Below, one piece after another: positions 34,100 through 42,106 of a stretch of 57,013 nt of DNA. Position 1 is the stretch's first letter; every line of letters begins with the position of its first letter. The stretch spans positions 2,012 to 59,024 of the forward strand of contig NZ_MWLL01000080.1 of assembly GCF_002198675.1 (NCBI RefSeq), in the 5' to 3' direction. Under the pieces are notes generated by a model. The model worked only from the letters and a program-made list of their open reading frames with translations, did no database searches and was not told where the DNA came from. Both the position numbers and the translations under genes were made by a program. This DNA comes from Kineosporia sp. R_H_3 (GTDB lineage: Bacteria > Actinomycetota > Actinomycetes > Actinomycetales > Kineosporiaceae).

Positions 34100-34669
34100 T
34101 CACCGTCCGGGCGGCGGCGCTGTGACGTCCACGACGTCGACATCCGTTGACCTGGGCGTCAGCCCGACGTCGGCCAGCCCGAGGCCGGCGGCCGCGCGGA
34201 CCCGCTCCGCGACGTCCGGCACGTTCGCGCCGTGGTCGACGACGACGCCGACCACGAGGTCGACGACCCCGGGCGAGCCATCGACGGGCCGCACCCGGAC
34301 CCGCCGGGCCAGCGCCCCGGGGACGGCGTCCACGTGCTCCCGGACGGCGGCCGCGACGACGTGCTCACCGACGTGGACCCCCGGCTCCGCGAGCGGCACA
34401 CGCCGCCCGCTGCGCAGGTCCGTGAGCACCTCGGAGAGGATCCGGACGACGAGCCCCGGCTCGTCCGCCTCGCCCTCGGGGACGTCGAGGAGCAGGTTGA
34501 GGCCGGCCACGTGCCGCGCGAGGTCGGCGCACCAGGGGCAGGTCCGGGCGTGCTCGTCGGGGACCGGGGCGGTGACCGCCTCCCAGGCCTCGTCGAGCCG
34601 CCGTCCGCAGGGCAGCCGCTCGTCGGCCTCGTCGGGCGGGCGCACGCGCCCGCCGTCGGGCTCGCTCAT
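34100..34669 (-). CDS. Zinc-finger anti-sigma-like domain fused to an Asp23 domain
   Basis: 189 aa. The N-terminal part carries a ZAS-type motif HARTCPWCADLARH (H-x3-C-x2-C, about 40-47) after acidic LPCGRRLDEAWEAVTAPVPD. The C-terminal half (about 85-180) is an Asp23/Gls24 domain: VHVGEHVVAAAVREHVDAVP, VVDLVVGVVVDHGANVPDVA. No TM helix is seen, unlike most anti-sigma factors. The ATG at 34669 overlaps the stop of the sigma gene (ATGA), so it is the likely cognate anti-sigma. The Asp23 half may let it bind the Asp23 proteins encoded divergently. Confidence 0.8.
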   Translation of the reverse strand: MSEPDGGRVRPPDEADERLPCGRRLDEAWEAVTAPVPDEHARTCPWCADLARHVAGLNLLLDVPEGEADEPGLVVRILSEVLTDLRSGRRVPLAEPGVHVGEHVVAAAVREHVDAVPGALARRVRVRPVDGSPGVVDLVVGVVVDHGANVPDVAERVRAAAGLGLADVGLTPRSTDVDVVDVTAPPPGR

Positions 34670-35217
34670 CGCCACGCTCCCATCTCCCGCACCAGACCGC
34701 TGCGGGCCCGGGCGATCCGGCCCCGCACGGTGTCGACGCCGACCTGCTCCAGCCGGGCGATCTCGTCGTACGACAGCCCGGCCTGCTCCCGGAACAGCCA
34801 GGCCCGGCGGACGGCGTCCGGCAGCCGGGCGAGGGCGGCGTCGAGGTCGGCGACCGCAGCGTTCATCGTGGCCTGCGCCTCGGGGGACGTCGAGACCGGC
34901 GCCGGGACGTCGACGCCGTCGAGGGTGACGCTCTCGCGGCGGCGGCGCAGCACGTCGACGCACCGGCGGGACGCCGTCCGCAGCAGCCAACCCTTGAAGG
35001 CGCCCGGGTCGGAGAGCGTGCGCAGCGACCGCCAGGCGGCGATGAAGGACTCCTGGACGACGTCGTCGGCGTCGGCGTCACCGCCGAGCACACGGCGGGC
35101 CATCGCCCGTGCGGTCGGGGCGTACCGGCGCACGAGGACCTCGAAGGCGACGACGTCCCCGTCCTGCGCGCGCTCGACGAGGGTCGCGTCGTCCGCCCCC
35201 GCCAGCCTTTCCACCAC
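34666..35217 (-). CDS. ECF sigma factor (RpoE-like) of the Asp23 locus
   Basis: About 183 aa. Region 2 reads FEVLVRRYAPTARAMARRVL, DADDVVQESFIAAWRSL and GAFKGWLLRTASRRCVDVLR; region 4 is LPDAVRRAWLFREQAGLSYD plus IARLEQVGVDTVRGRIARAR. The start is uncertain: GTG at 35217 or 35214 keeps the full fold; neither has a clear Shine-Dalgarno. An ATG at 35385 would add a non-conserved tail and cover the divergent promoter. It is not of the SigE family seen in the upstream cluster. Confidence 0.85.
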   Translation of the reverse strand: MVERLAGADDATLVERAQDGDVVAFEVLVRRYAPTARAMARRVLGGDADADDVVQESFIAAWRSLRTLSDPGAFKGWLLRTASRRCVDVLRRRRESVTLDGVDVPAPVSTSPEAQATMNAAVADLDAALARLPDAVRRAWLFREQAGLSYDEIARLEQVGVDTVRGRIARARSGLVREMGAWR

Positions 35218-35289
35218 CAGCCGATGGTGTGGTCGTCGGTACGCCGGGGCACCCGCAGTTGGCCCGCCGCCCGCCGCTGAGGGGCGTGT

Positions 35290-35303
35290 GTGACGGGGGT
35301 CAC
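35290..35303. promoter_or_regulatory. Crp-like operator in the Asp23/sigma divergent region
   Basis: GTGACGGGGGTCAC fits the GTGNCNNGNGNCAC Crp motif without mismatch. It is 88 nt upstream of the asp23 start and about 73 nt upstream of the sigma start. Confidence 0.48.
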
Positions 35304-35390
35304 CGGGATGCGCTCGTGAGGATCCCGTCGCCGGGCCCGTCCTTCCCGTGACGCCGCCGCAGGGGCGGCGCCGGAAGGAGTCCACCAGCC

Positions 35391-35897
35391 ATGACCGAGA
35401 CCGTCACCACGAAGACCACGCCCGTCGGCACCGGCGTCACGACCGCCGGCACGACCGCCCGCCAGGGCACCGTCGGCCGCGGCATCGACGTCACCGGCGT
35501 CGAGGGCACCGGCGGCGGGACGACGACGATCCAGGAGAACGTCGTCGCGAAGATCGCCGGCATCGCGGCCCGCGAGGTCCGTGGCGTGCACGCGCTCGGC
35601 GGCGGCGCCGCCCGCGCGATCGGCGCGCTCCGCGAGCGGGTCGGCCGCGCCGACGTCACGCAGGGCATCGGCGTCGAGGTCGGCGAGAAGCAGGCCGCGG
35701 CGGACGTCGTCCTCGTCGTCGAGTACGGCGTGCCGATCCAGGACGTCGCCCAGGACGTGCGCCGCAGCATCGTCACCGCCGTCGAGGAGATGACCGGGCT
35801 GCAGGTCACCGAGGTCAACGTCCTCGTCTCCGACGTCTTCGTCGCCGGTGACACGGACGGCGACACCGACGCCGACCAGCCGCGGCGGGTCCAGTGA
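35391..35897 (+). CDS. Asp23/Gls24 family envelope stress response protein
   Basis: 168 aa. A Thr/Gly-rich N-terminus (1-45) leads to the Asp23 domain: TTTIQENVVAKIAGIAAREV, GVHALGG, AADVVLVVEYGVPIQDVAQD and MTGLQVTEVNVLVSDVFVA. Asp23 is an abundant membrane-associated alkaline-shock protein in Staphylococcus, anchored by AmaP. ATG at 35391 follows GGAAGGAG. It is the first gene of a five-gene run with 4-nt overlaps. Confidence 0.92.
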   Translation: MTETVTTKTTPVGTGVTTAGTTARQGTVGRGIDVTGVEGTGGGTTTIQENVVAKIAGIAAREVRGVHALGGGAARAIGALRERVGRADVTQGIGVEVGEKQAAADVVLVVEYGVPIQDVAQDVRRSIVTAVEEMTGLQVTEVNVLVSDVFVAGDTDGDTDADQPRRVQ

Positions 35898-36097
35898 CCC
35901 CGACGCCCACCCCCACCGCGCTCGGCCTGCTCGCAGGGATCGCGCTCGGTTTCGCCGCGGCCTTCGGCGGGTTCGGCGCGTTCGTCCTCGTCGCCGTCCT
36001 CGGTGGGCTCGGCCTGCTCGCGGGCCGAGCCGCCGAGGGCCGGCTCGACCTCGCCGCGCTGCGCGACGCCGTGAGCGGCCGGAGGTCCCTGACATGA
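35894..36097 (+). CDS. Small membrane protein of the Asp23 operon (DUF2273-like)
   Basis: 67 aa with two TM segments (about 10-28 and 30-45) reading LGLLAGIALGFAAAFGGFGA and FVLVAVLGGLGLLAGRA, then a short basic tail. Size and place between asp23-like genes match DUF2273 membrane proteins. GTG at 35894 overlaps the asp23 stop; its stop overlaps the next ATG. Confidence 0.8.
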   Translation: MTPTPTPTALGLLAGIALGFAAAFGGFGAFVLVAVLGGLGLLAGRAAEGRLDLAALRDAVSGRRSLT

Positions 36098-36531
36098 CCG
36101 CCGGCCTCGTGGAGCCCGCCGCCCCGGGCACCGCCGCCGGTGCCGCCGACGTCGCGCCCGCACTGCGGACGGCGCCCGCCGCCGACCGCGGCCGGACGAC
36201 CGTCTCCGGACGGGCGCTGCGGTCGGTCGCCGCCGCCGCGGCGGCCGCCGAGCTCGGGGTCGGGCACCGCGAGGTGCACGTCGACCTCTCGGACGACGGC
36301 GGCCGGCTCGCCGTCGTCGTCCGTGCCCCCGTCACCGTCGACGAGAGCCTCGTCGCTGCGGACGGCGGCACCGGGACGGTCCTCGCGCTCGCCGAGGCGG
36401 CCCGGCAGCGGGTCGCCCGCGACCTCACCGCGCTCGCCGGCGCCGGGGTCGGCTCATGCCGGCTCGTCGTGACCGCCGTCGAGCTCGTCACCCGCGGCCG
36501 CGTCGGCCGGACGGAAGGAGCACTCCCGTGA
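36094..36531 (+). CDS. Divergent Asp23-like protein
   Basis: 145 aa. GRTTVSGRALRSVAAAAAAA, REVHVDLSDDGGRLAVVVRA and LVVTAVELVTRG follow the strand-helix order of Asp23 domains, but the VxYG motif is missing. It is probably a second, degenerate Asp23 paralogue that could pair with the first. The start is ATG at 36094 within the stop of the previous gene. Confidence 0.65.
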   Translation: MTAGLVEPAAPGTAAGAADVAPALRTAPAADRGRTTVSGRALRSVAAAAAAAELGVGHREVHVDLSDDGGRLAVVVRAPVTVDESLVAADGGTGTVLALAEAARQRVARDLTALAGAGVGSCRLVVTAVELVTRGRVGRTEGALP

Positions 36532-37172
36532 GCACGCACGACGCCACCGGGCCGGGCCCGGCCCGCGCCCGCCGGGACGCCACCCGGGTCCGCCGGTCCG
36601 GACGGCGCGGCCCGGCGACCCTCGTCGGCCTCGTCACCGGCCTGGGCGCTCTCGTCGTCGCCGCCGACCTCGTCGCCGTCGCCACCGTCGGCGCCCGCCC
36701 GGTCGCCGCGCTCGGCGGCCTCACGCCGGTCGACCCCGTCCGTGCCGGCAGCACCCTCGCCACGCTGCCCGGGGACGGCCTCGCCGCGGCGGTGACCGCC
36801 GCCGCGCTCGCCGTCGCCGGCCTCGTGCTCCTCGCGCTCGCGGTGCTCCCTGGCGGCCGTCGCCGCCGGGTCCTCGCACCCGAGGGCGTCGCCCCCGTCG
36901 TCGCCGACACGGGCGTGCTCGCCGACGCGCTCGGCGAGGTCGCGCACCGGGCGGCCGGGCTCCCGGCCGACCAGGTCTCCGTCCGGCTGCGGCGCCGTCG
37001 CGCCGACGTGGAGGTCCGCCCGCTCAACGGGGTCCCCGTACCGGTCGCCGAGGTCGGCGCCGCGCTCGCGCCGGCCGTCGACCGCTGGGGGCTGCGCGCC
37101 GGACGCCGTGCCGGCGGCCGGCCGCTGCCCGCCCGGGTCGTCGCCGCGCGTCGCGGGACGGTGGCGTCATGA
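36528..37172 (+). CDS. Membrane protein of the Asp23 operon (DUF6286-like)
   Basis: 214 aa. A basic N-terminus (RARRDATRVRRSGRRG) is followed by TM1 (about 30-54), a loop with LTPVDPVRAGSTLATLP, and TM2 (about 85-107). The cytoplasmic C-terminus has a small alpha/beta domain (GLPADQVSVRLRRRRADVEV). The arrangement resembles AmaP-like anchor proteins of actinobacterial Asp23 operons. GTG at 36528 overlaps the upstream stop. Confidence 0.7.
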   Translation: MSTHDATGPGPARARRDATRVRRSGRRGPATLVGLVTGLGALVVAADLVAVATVGARPVAALGGLTPVDPVRAGSTLATLPGDGLAAAVTAAALAVAGLVLLALAVLPGGRRRRVLAPEGVAPVVADTGVLADALGEVAHRAAGLPADQVSVRLRRRRADVEVRPLNGVPVPVAEVGAALAPAVDRWGLRAGRRAGGRPLPARVVAARRGTVAS

Positions 37173-37783
37173 CCCGCGGCGTCCACGCGGTGAACCGCGT
37201 CGTCCTCGGTCTGCTCGGGGTGCTGCTCGTCCTCGCCGGCGTCGCGCTGGCGCTCGCGACGACGGACGCCGCGCCGCGGTCCGGGGCCCGTCTCTGGGCC
37301 GACGCGGCCGACGGCGCCCGGCGCGCGGCCGGTGCGGTCGTCGACGCGACGTCCCGGACGACGACGCTCTGGCTCGGTGCGGCGGCAGCGCTCGCCGTCG
37401 CCCTCCTCGCGCTCTGGTGGGTCGCCGTCCAGCGGCGCGGCCGGGCCCGCACGGCCGTCGTCCGCGAGGGCGCCGACGGCAGCACGGTCCCCGGGCAGGT
37501 CGTCGTCACGGCGGCCGCCACGGAGGGTCTCGTCCACCGCCTCGTGCGGACCGGGCCGGACACGGTCGGCGCCTCGGTCACCGCCGTGCGCCGGCGCCGG
37601 TCCGACCCGCGCTACGACGTCGTCGTCGCGCCGCGCCGGGGCGCCGACCCGCTCGCCGTCGCGACCGGCGTCCGTGCCGCCGCCGGCCGCGCGGAGCGTG
37701 TCCTCGGCACCCCGGTCGAGCCGACGGTGCGGCTGCGGGCGTCCGCCGTCCGCCGGGTGCGGAGCCGCCGCCGGGTCAGCTGA
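37169..37783 (+). CDS. AmaP-like membrane anchor of the Asp23 operon
   Basis: 204 aa. TM1 (about 10-30: VVLGLLGVLLVLAGVALALA) and TM2 (about 66-86) form a hairpin. The cytoplasmic C-terminus contains VVVTAAATEGLVHRLVRTGP and RRRSDPRYDVVVAPRRGADP, like AmaP, which anchors Asp23 to the membrane in Staphylococcus. ATG at 37169. Last gene of the operon; a terminator follows. Confidence 0.75.
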   Translation: MTRGVHAVNRVVLGLLGVLLVLAGVALALATTDAAPRSGARLWADAADGARRAAGAVVDATSRTTTLWLGAAAALAVALLALWWVAVQRRGRARTAVVREGADGSTVPGQVVVTAAATEGLVHRLVRTGPDTVGASVTAVRRRRSDPRYDVVVAPRRGADPLAVATGVRAAAGRAERVLGTPVEPTVRLRASAVRRVRSRRRVS

Positions 37784-37796
37784 CCCGCCCACGAGC

Positions 37797-37835
37797 GCCC
37801 CGCGTTCCGTCCCTGCCCCGGGCGGAACGCGGGGC
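37797..37835 (+). terminator. Terminator of the Asp23 operon
   Basis: GCCCCGCGTTCCG (37797-37809) pairs perfectly with CGGAACGCGGGGC (37823-37835), 13 bp with a 13-nt loop, 13 nt after the stop. Confidence 0.75.
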
Positions 37836-37890
37836 TTCGTGCGTCCGTAGAGGGGGTGGGACGCTGGCGGAGCAGGGAGGGGAGGTCGCG

Positions 37891-38469
37891 GTGACCTCGG
37901 ACGACGTGGAGCACGGGTTCACGGCCTGGGCCGTGACGGCGTGGCCGCGGCTGCTCCGCACCGCGACCGCGCTGACCGCCGGCGACCACCACCTCGCCGA
38001 GGACCTCGTGCAGACGGCACTCGCCAAGACGTACGTCGCGTGGCCCCGCGTGCACGCCGACGCGTCGCGTGGCGAGCACCCGGACCGCTACGTGCACCGG
38101 GTGCTCGTCCGGGTGTTCGTGGACGAGACCCGGCGGCCGTGGTGGCGTCGCGAGCGCCGGAGGATCCCTTCTGCTGCAACGGGTCCTGGCGTCCTCGCCG
38201 GTGTTCCTGACCGGCCCGACGACTCCGTGTCGGCGCCGGACGACGTCCTCGCCGTCCGTGACGCGCTCGGCGCGCTGCCGCCGGACCAGCGGGCCGCGGT
38301 CGTCCTGCGGTACTGGCTCGGGCACGACGTCCGGGAGACCGCGGCGCTGCTCGGCTGCCCCGAGGCGACCGTGCGGTCCCGGTCCGCGCGCGGCCTCGCC
38401 CGGCTGCGCGCCCTGCTCGGCCCGCTCGACGACAGCGACCTGCCGACCCCGAAGGGAGCCGCGCGATGA
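37891..38469 (+). CDS. SigE-family-like ECF sigma factor (pair 5)
   Basis: 192 aa. Region 2 reads LLRTATALTAGDHHLAEDLV with YVHRVLVRVFVDETRR; region 4 reads PPDQRAAVVLRYWLGHDVRE with ATVRSRSARGLARLR. It is more divergent than the four factors at 17-27 kb (RYWLGHDVRETAA instead of RFYEDLTE). GTG at 37891 follows GGGAGGGGAGG. It overlaps the next gene by 4 nt. Confidence 0.9.
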   Translation: MTSDDVEHGFTAWAVTAWPRLLRTATALTAGDHHLAEDLVQTALAKTYVAWPRVHADASRGEHPDRYVHRVLVRVFVDETRRPWWRRERRRIPSAATGPGVLAGVPDRPDDSVSAPDDVLAVRDALGALPPDQRAAVVLRYWLGHDVRETAALLGCPEATVRSRSARGLARLRALLGPLDDSDLPTPKGAAR

Positions 38470-40121
38470 GCGACCTCCGGCAGCGTGTCGAGGCCTGGCT
38501 CGACGCCGACCTCGGCCCGGTCGGCCCGGACGACGGCACCGGCCCGGTGCCGGTCCGCGCCCGGGACGCCGTCGCCGCCACTGTCGTGCACGGCCGCCGC
38601 CTGCGGGCCCGACGCCGGGCCCTCGCCGCCGGATCCGCGGCCGCCGGGATCGTCGCCGCCGGGACACTCGGCGCGATCGTGCTCGGCGGGGGCTCGGTGA
38701 CGACCGCGCCGCAGCCGCCGGCGTCCCGGACCCCGAGCGGGTCGTCGTCCGCGCCGCAGCCGGCGCCGGCCCCGGTGGTGCCCTCGCCCTCGGCCGGGGC
38801 GATCGACGTCCGCTACCCGTTCGCGAGCGGCACCGTCACGGTCACCTGGCCGGCGCCGGCGAGCGGGCGGCCCTGGCGGCTCAGGGACGTCGGCGTGCTG
38901 GAGGCCGACGACTCCGCGACCGGCTTCTGGCGGGCGGTCGCCCCGGCCCTCGGCGCCGACCCCGCCGCGCCGGCACCGGACCCGCGGGTCACGATCTGGG
39001 GCGTCGCCGGCATCCCGACGACGTACGGCCTGTTGTTCGACGTCCCTGTCGACAACGGGGCGGGCGCCGGGACCGCCACCGCATCGGTCCTCGTCTCCCG
39101 CGGCGCCGTCCCCGACGACGGCGCCGTCCTCGACCCCTGCGGTGCCTGGCCGGACGGCGCCCCCGGGTTCGGTGCCGCCCGCCCCGATCACCCGGAGCGC
39201 TGCTCACTGCTCGCCGAGGTCGACGAACAAGGGCGCGACCTGCACCTGGTGCACGTGGAGACCCCGGCGACGTCGACCGACGGCCCGCAGCGGTCCGTCT
39301 TCACGGTCCGCCCGGACGGTGTCATGGTGAAGGTGTCCTTCAGGGGGCCGGTCGGGGCCCCTCGGCTGCCGGGGTTCGACGCCCTCGACGACCTCGCGCG
39401 GGAGATCAGCCTGCCGGACGGCGGGACGCCCCCGACGGGAGCGACCACCGTCGGCTACCGGGTCGAGGGTGCCGACCGCACCGTGCGCTGGCCGGCGCCC
39501 GCCTCCGGGTACCCGTGGGCGGTCGACGATCCCTCGGTGGCCCCGGGCGAGGTCGCCGGCCCGGCCACCGACGGCGCCCGGGACCTCGCCGCCTCGCTCG
39601 CAGCGGCCCTGCCCGGCACCGCGCTCGACGTCACCACAGGGAAGCCGCCGTACGCCGCGGTCGTCGGCAGCGTCGGGGGGCGTCCGACGGCGTACCTCGC
39701 GACGGTGCAGGTGCCCGGAGACGCCGGCCGGACCGGATGGACGGTGCGGGCCACCCGGGGCGGGGTGACGACCCGGCCCGTCGCCTTCGACCTGTGCGGG
39801 ACCTGGCCGGGCATCCGGTCGTCCGGCGGGGGGCTCGGGATGTCACCCGCCGAGCAGTCGGTCTGGTTCGAGGAGTCCGGGTGGCCCCGCCGCTGCACCC
39901 TCGTCGAGCGGGACGGCACGACCGTCGTCCACCTGGTCGTCCCGTCGACCCGCCCCGACACCCAGGACCGCTCGCCGGCGCAGGCCTACGCGTTCACGGT
40001 CCGCCCGGACGGCACCGCGTTCGCGGCGCAGGTCGTGGGGCCGGTCGGGGCGGAGCCGTCCGACTGGTTCGACCGGCTCGACCGTCTGGTGCTCGACCTG
40101 CCGTACCCGTCACGGCCCTGA
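38466..40121 (+). CDS. Membrane-anchored protein with two tandem extracytoplasmic repeats (pair 5)
   Basis: 551 aa. The cytoplasmic N-terminus is MSDLRQRVEAWLDADLGPVG and one TM lies at about 52-75. A Pro/Ser linker leads to two homologous units of about 195 aa. Each begins with a strand VxWPAPASGxPW and contains D-P/L-CG-x-WP, then RCxLxE/V and FTVRPDG, so each has a likely disulfide. No zinc finger is present. The coupled sigma gene implies a sensor or anti-sigma role. The fold differs from the beta-propeller proteins of the main cluster. Confidence 0.7.
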   Translation: MSDLRQRVEAWLDADLGPVGPDDGTGPVPVRARDAVAATVVHGRRLRARRRALAAGSAAAGIVAAGTLGAIVLGGGSVTTAPQPPASRTPSGSSSAPQPAPAPVVPSPSAGAIDVRYPFASGTVTVTWPAPASGRPWRLRDVGVLEADDSATGFWRAVAPALGADPAAPAPDPRVTIWGVAGIPTTYGLLFDVPVDNGAGAGTATASVLVSRGAVPDDGAVLDPCGAWPDGAPGFGAARPDHPERCSLLAEVDEQGRDLHLVHVETPATSTDGPQRSVFTVRPDGVMVKVSFRGPVGAPRLPGFDALDDLAREISLPDGGTPPTGATTVGYRVEGADRTVRWPAPASGYPWAVDDPSVAPGEVAGPATDGARDLAASLAAALPGTALDVTTGKPPYAAVVGSVGGRPTAYLATVQVPGDAGRTGWTVRATRGGVTTRPVAFDLCGTWPGIRSSGGGLGMSPAEQSVWFEESGWPRRCTLVERDGTTVVHLVVPSTRPDTQDRSPAQAYAFTVRPDGTAFAAQVVGPVGAEPSDWFDRLDRLVLDLPYPSRP

Positions 40122-40131
40122 CCGCCCGTGA

Positions 40132-40151
40132 ACGGGTTGTGGAGAACCCGT
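40132..40151 (+). terminator. Short hairpin after pair 5
   Basis: ACGGGTT (40132-40138) and AACCCGT (40145-40151) form a 7-bp stem with a 6-nt loop, 10 nt after the stop and upstream of the response-regulator promoter. Confidence 0.4.
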
Positions 40152-40193
40152 GGACGCGGCAGGGGTCGCTGCACGCGTCGTGCGGGCCCGCAC

Positions 40194-40199
40194 TACCGT
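40194..40199 (+). promoter_or_regulatory. -10 box (TACCGT), leaderless response regulator
   Basis: TACCGT is followed by exactly 7 nt and the GTG at 40207. The same TACCGT-CGT block with 7-nt spacing occurs before an ATG at 49291, just upstream of the histidine kinase. Confidence 0.5.
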
Positions 40200-40206
40200 C
40201 GTTTCC

Positions 40207-40959
40207 GTGACGAACCCAGCGGAGCAGGCGTCAGCGCCCCGTCGGCTGCTCGTCGTCGAGGACGACCATGCGATCGCGGACGCTGTCGTGCGCCGGCTGC
40301 GCAGCGAGGGCTACGCGGTGGACGCCGTCCACGACGGGCCCGCCGCCGTGGCCGCCGCGGAGCGCACCCGGTACGCGGCGGTCGTCCTCGACGTCATGCT
40401 CCCCGGCCTCGACGGGCTCGAGGTGTGCCGCCGGATCCAGGCCCGCGACCCGGTGCCGGTGCTCATGCTCACCGCCCGGGACGAGGAGCCGGACCGGATC
40501 GTCGGTCTCGGGGTCGGCGCCGACGACTACCTCACCAAGCCGTTCAGCCCGCGTGAGCTGGTCGCCCGGGTCGCGGCGCTCCTGCGCCGGGTCGACCGGG
40601 CGGCCGCGCTCGCGGCGTCCGCAGTCTCCGCCGAGCGCGAGGAGGGCCAGGTCGACGCGGGCGGGCTGTCCATCGACGTCGGGGCCCGCCGGGTCGTCGT
40701 CTGCGGCGACGAGGTGCACCTGACCCGGACCGAGTTCGACCTGCTGCTCGCGATGGCCCGCCGGCCCGGCCAGGTCGTCGACCGGGACCACCTGCTCACC
40801 GAGGTCTGGGACTGGCCGGACCTCGCGTCGGCCCGCAGCGCGCACGGCACCGCCGCCCGCGCGGTCGACAGCCACATCAAGGCGTTGCGCCGCAAGATCG
40901 GGGCGCAGCGGATCCGCACCGTGCACGGGGTCGGGTACGCGGTCGAAGCCCTCCCCTGA
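40207..40959 (+). CDS. OmpR/PhoB-family response regulator
   Basis: 250 aa. The receiver domain has acidic pocket VVEDD (Asp19-Asp20), phospho-acceptor Asp62 (VVLDVMLPGLDG) and Lys111 (LTKPFSP). The winged-helix output domain has LTRTEFDLLLAMARRPGQVV and VDSHIKALRRKIGA. GTG at 40207 was chosen because a leaderless -10 precedes it. No kinase gene follows; the nearest is at 49305 in the same direction, and I infer it is the partner. Confidence 0.93.
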   Translation: MTNPAEQASAPRRLLVVEDDHAIADAVVRRLRSEGYAVDAVHDGPAAVAAAERTRYAAVVLDVMLPGLDGLEVCRRIQARDPVPVLMLTARDEEPDRIVGLGVGADDYLTKPFSPRELVARVAALLRRVDRAAALAASAVSAEREEGQVDAGGLSIDVGARRVVVCGDEVHLTRTEFDLLLAMARRPGQVVDRDHLLTEVWDWPDLASARSAHGTAARAVDSHIKALRRKIGAQRIRTVHGVGYAVEALP

Positions 40960-40978
40960 CGCTCGCGGGCGGAGGTCG

Positions 40979-41449
40979 CTAGAAGACCCCGAGCTCCCTC
41001 TCGGCCACGAGGCGCGTGGCCGAGGCGAGGCAGGTGGCCGCCACCAGGAGTGCGTCCTCGACCTCGGGCCCGACGACCGGGTCGTACGAGCGAGGGTCGG
41101 GGTACTCCGCCTGGTTCCGCCGCCTGCGGAGCCGGTCGAGCGACGACAGGCCCGCGACGTCAGGGAACTGGGCGCGCATCGCGTCGACGACGACGAGGTG
41201 GCCCCCGCGGCTCGTCGGTCGCAGCCCCTGCCGGGCAAGAACGGCTGTCGCCGCCTTGCGTGCAGCGTCGTAGGCGAGAGCGAAGGCGCCCTCCGGGTCG
41301 ACCGCGCCGCCGGAGCGGGCCAGGTCCAGGTGCCGTCCGGCCGACTCGAGCAGCGCCGCGACCGACTCGTCGCTCGTCTCCACCCGTTGCAGGCGGCGTT
41401 CCGTCAGCAGCCTGTCCACGACGTCGGCCCCTTGTGACCAGCGTGGCAC
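40979..41449 (-). CDS. HEPN-domain protein, putative toxin of a HEPN/MNT module
   Basis: 156 aa, all-helical. Residues AFALAYDAARKAATAVLARQ and LRPTSRGGHLVVVDAMRAQF lead to the HEPN signature LDRLRRRRNQAEYPD, an R-x4-6-[H/Y] variant typical of the SAV_6107-like group. HEPN proteins are often RNases. GTG at 41449 has GGAGGGGG about 6 nt upstream. It lies 35 nt after the nucleotidyltransferase gene, and both are on the minus strand in the response regulator/kinase gap. Toxin activity is inferred from the pairing. Confidence 0.78.
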   Translation of the reverse strand: MPRWSQGADVVDRLLTERRLQRVETSDESVAALLESAGRHLDLARSGGAVDPEGAFALAYDAARKAATAVLARQGLRPTSRGGHLVVVDAMRAQFPDVAGLSSLDRLRRRRNQAEYPDPRSYDPVVGPEVEDALLVAATCLASATRLVAERELGVF

Positions 41450-41484
41450 CGTTCCCCCTCCGTCAGCCCACCACGGTCCGGACC

Positions 41485-42066
41485 CTACGCGCGGGGTAGG
41501 ACACGGAGCAGGGCCGCGCCTCGGAGCTGGCGGGTGAAGGCGTCGTCGGCGTGGGCCCACTGGTCGGCCGTCCGCAGGATGACGTTGACGTCCCGGCCCA
41601 GCCTGTCCTGCGCCCGGTTGGCCGCGGCGTAGGCGTCGTCGCGGTCGGGCGAGCCGACGAGCAGGACGTCGACGTCGTTCGGCGGCGGCCCGGGCTCGCC
41701 CAGGTACCGGGCGGCCCAGGAGCCGACGACGACGACCTCGTCGACGCCGGTGAGGTCCGCGAACTCCTCGGCGACGACGACCGGCGGGCCGAACGACATC
41801 GACACCAGCCGGGCGAGCGGCTCGAAGTACGGGTTCGTCTCGTCCGCCCGGACCAGCTTCGTCCGGCCGATCGCTCGCGTCGCGAGAAGTGCCGCGACGG
41901 ACAGTCGTCGGACCTCGCTCGCGACGGTCTGGTACGGCTGCCGGGTGCGGGTCGCCAGCTCCTCGATCGTCCACTCACGTGCCGGGTCCGCGCACACGAG
42001 TGCGAGGACGTCACCCTGGAGCCGAGAGCGGAACACCGGGACGAGGGGAGGAGGCGCGGTACGCAC
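41485..42066 (-). CDS. ArsR-like HTH fused to minimal nucleotidyltransferase (MNT), putative antitoxin
   Basis: 193 aa. A winged helix (about 15-75: WTIEELATRTRQPYQTVASE) is followed by an MNT domain with Gly115-Ser116 (VVGSWAARYLGEPG) and Asp131/Asp133 (NDVDVLLVG), the polymerase-beta-type GS-x(n)-DxD motif. MNT enzymes neutralise HEPN toxins, in some systems by AMPylation. The HTH suggests autoregulation through the AT-rich palindrome upstream. GTG at 42066 gives the natural N-terminus MRTAPPPLVPVF. Confidence 0.82.
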   Translation of the reverse strand: MRTAPPPLVPVFRSRLQGDVLALVCADPAREWTIEELATRTRQPYQTVASEVRRLSVAALLATRAIGRTKLVRADETNPYFEPLARLVSMSFGPPVVVAEEFADLTGVDEVVVVGSWAARYLGEPGPPPNDVDVLLVGSPDRDDAYAAANRAQDRLGRDVNVILRTADQWAHADDAFTRQLRGAALLRVLPRA

Positions 42067-42090
42067 CGATCCAGTATTGCTTCTTTAGAG

Positions 42091-42106
42091 AGCGATATCA
42101 ATCGCT
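42091..42106. promoter_or_regulatory. AT-rich palindromic operator upstream of the HTH-MNT gene
   Basis: AGCGAT-ATCA-ATCGCT lies 25 nt upstream of the GTG in a patch (about 42070-42112) far lower in GC than the rest of the window. It is a likely site for the HTH of the same operon. Confidence 0.5.

Noticed and set aside
40131-40156. DnaA-box-like TTGTGGAGAA near the response regulator
   Set aside because: A single imperfect box with no cluster, no AT-rich region and no dnaA/dnaN neighbours; more simply part of a short hairpin.
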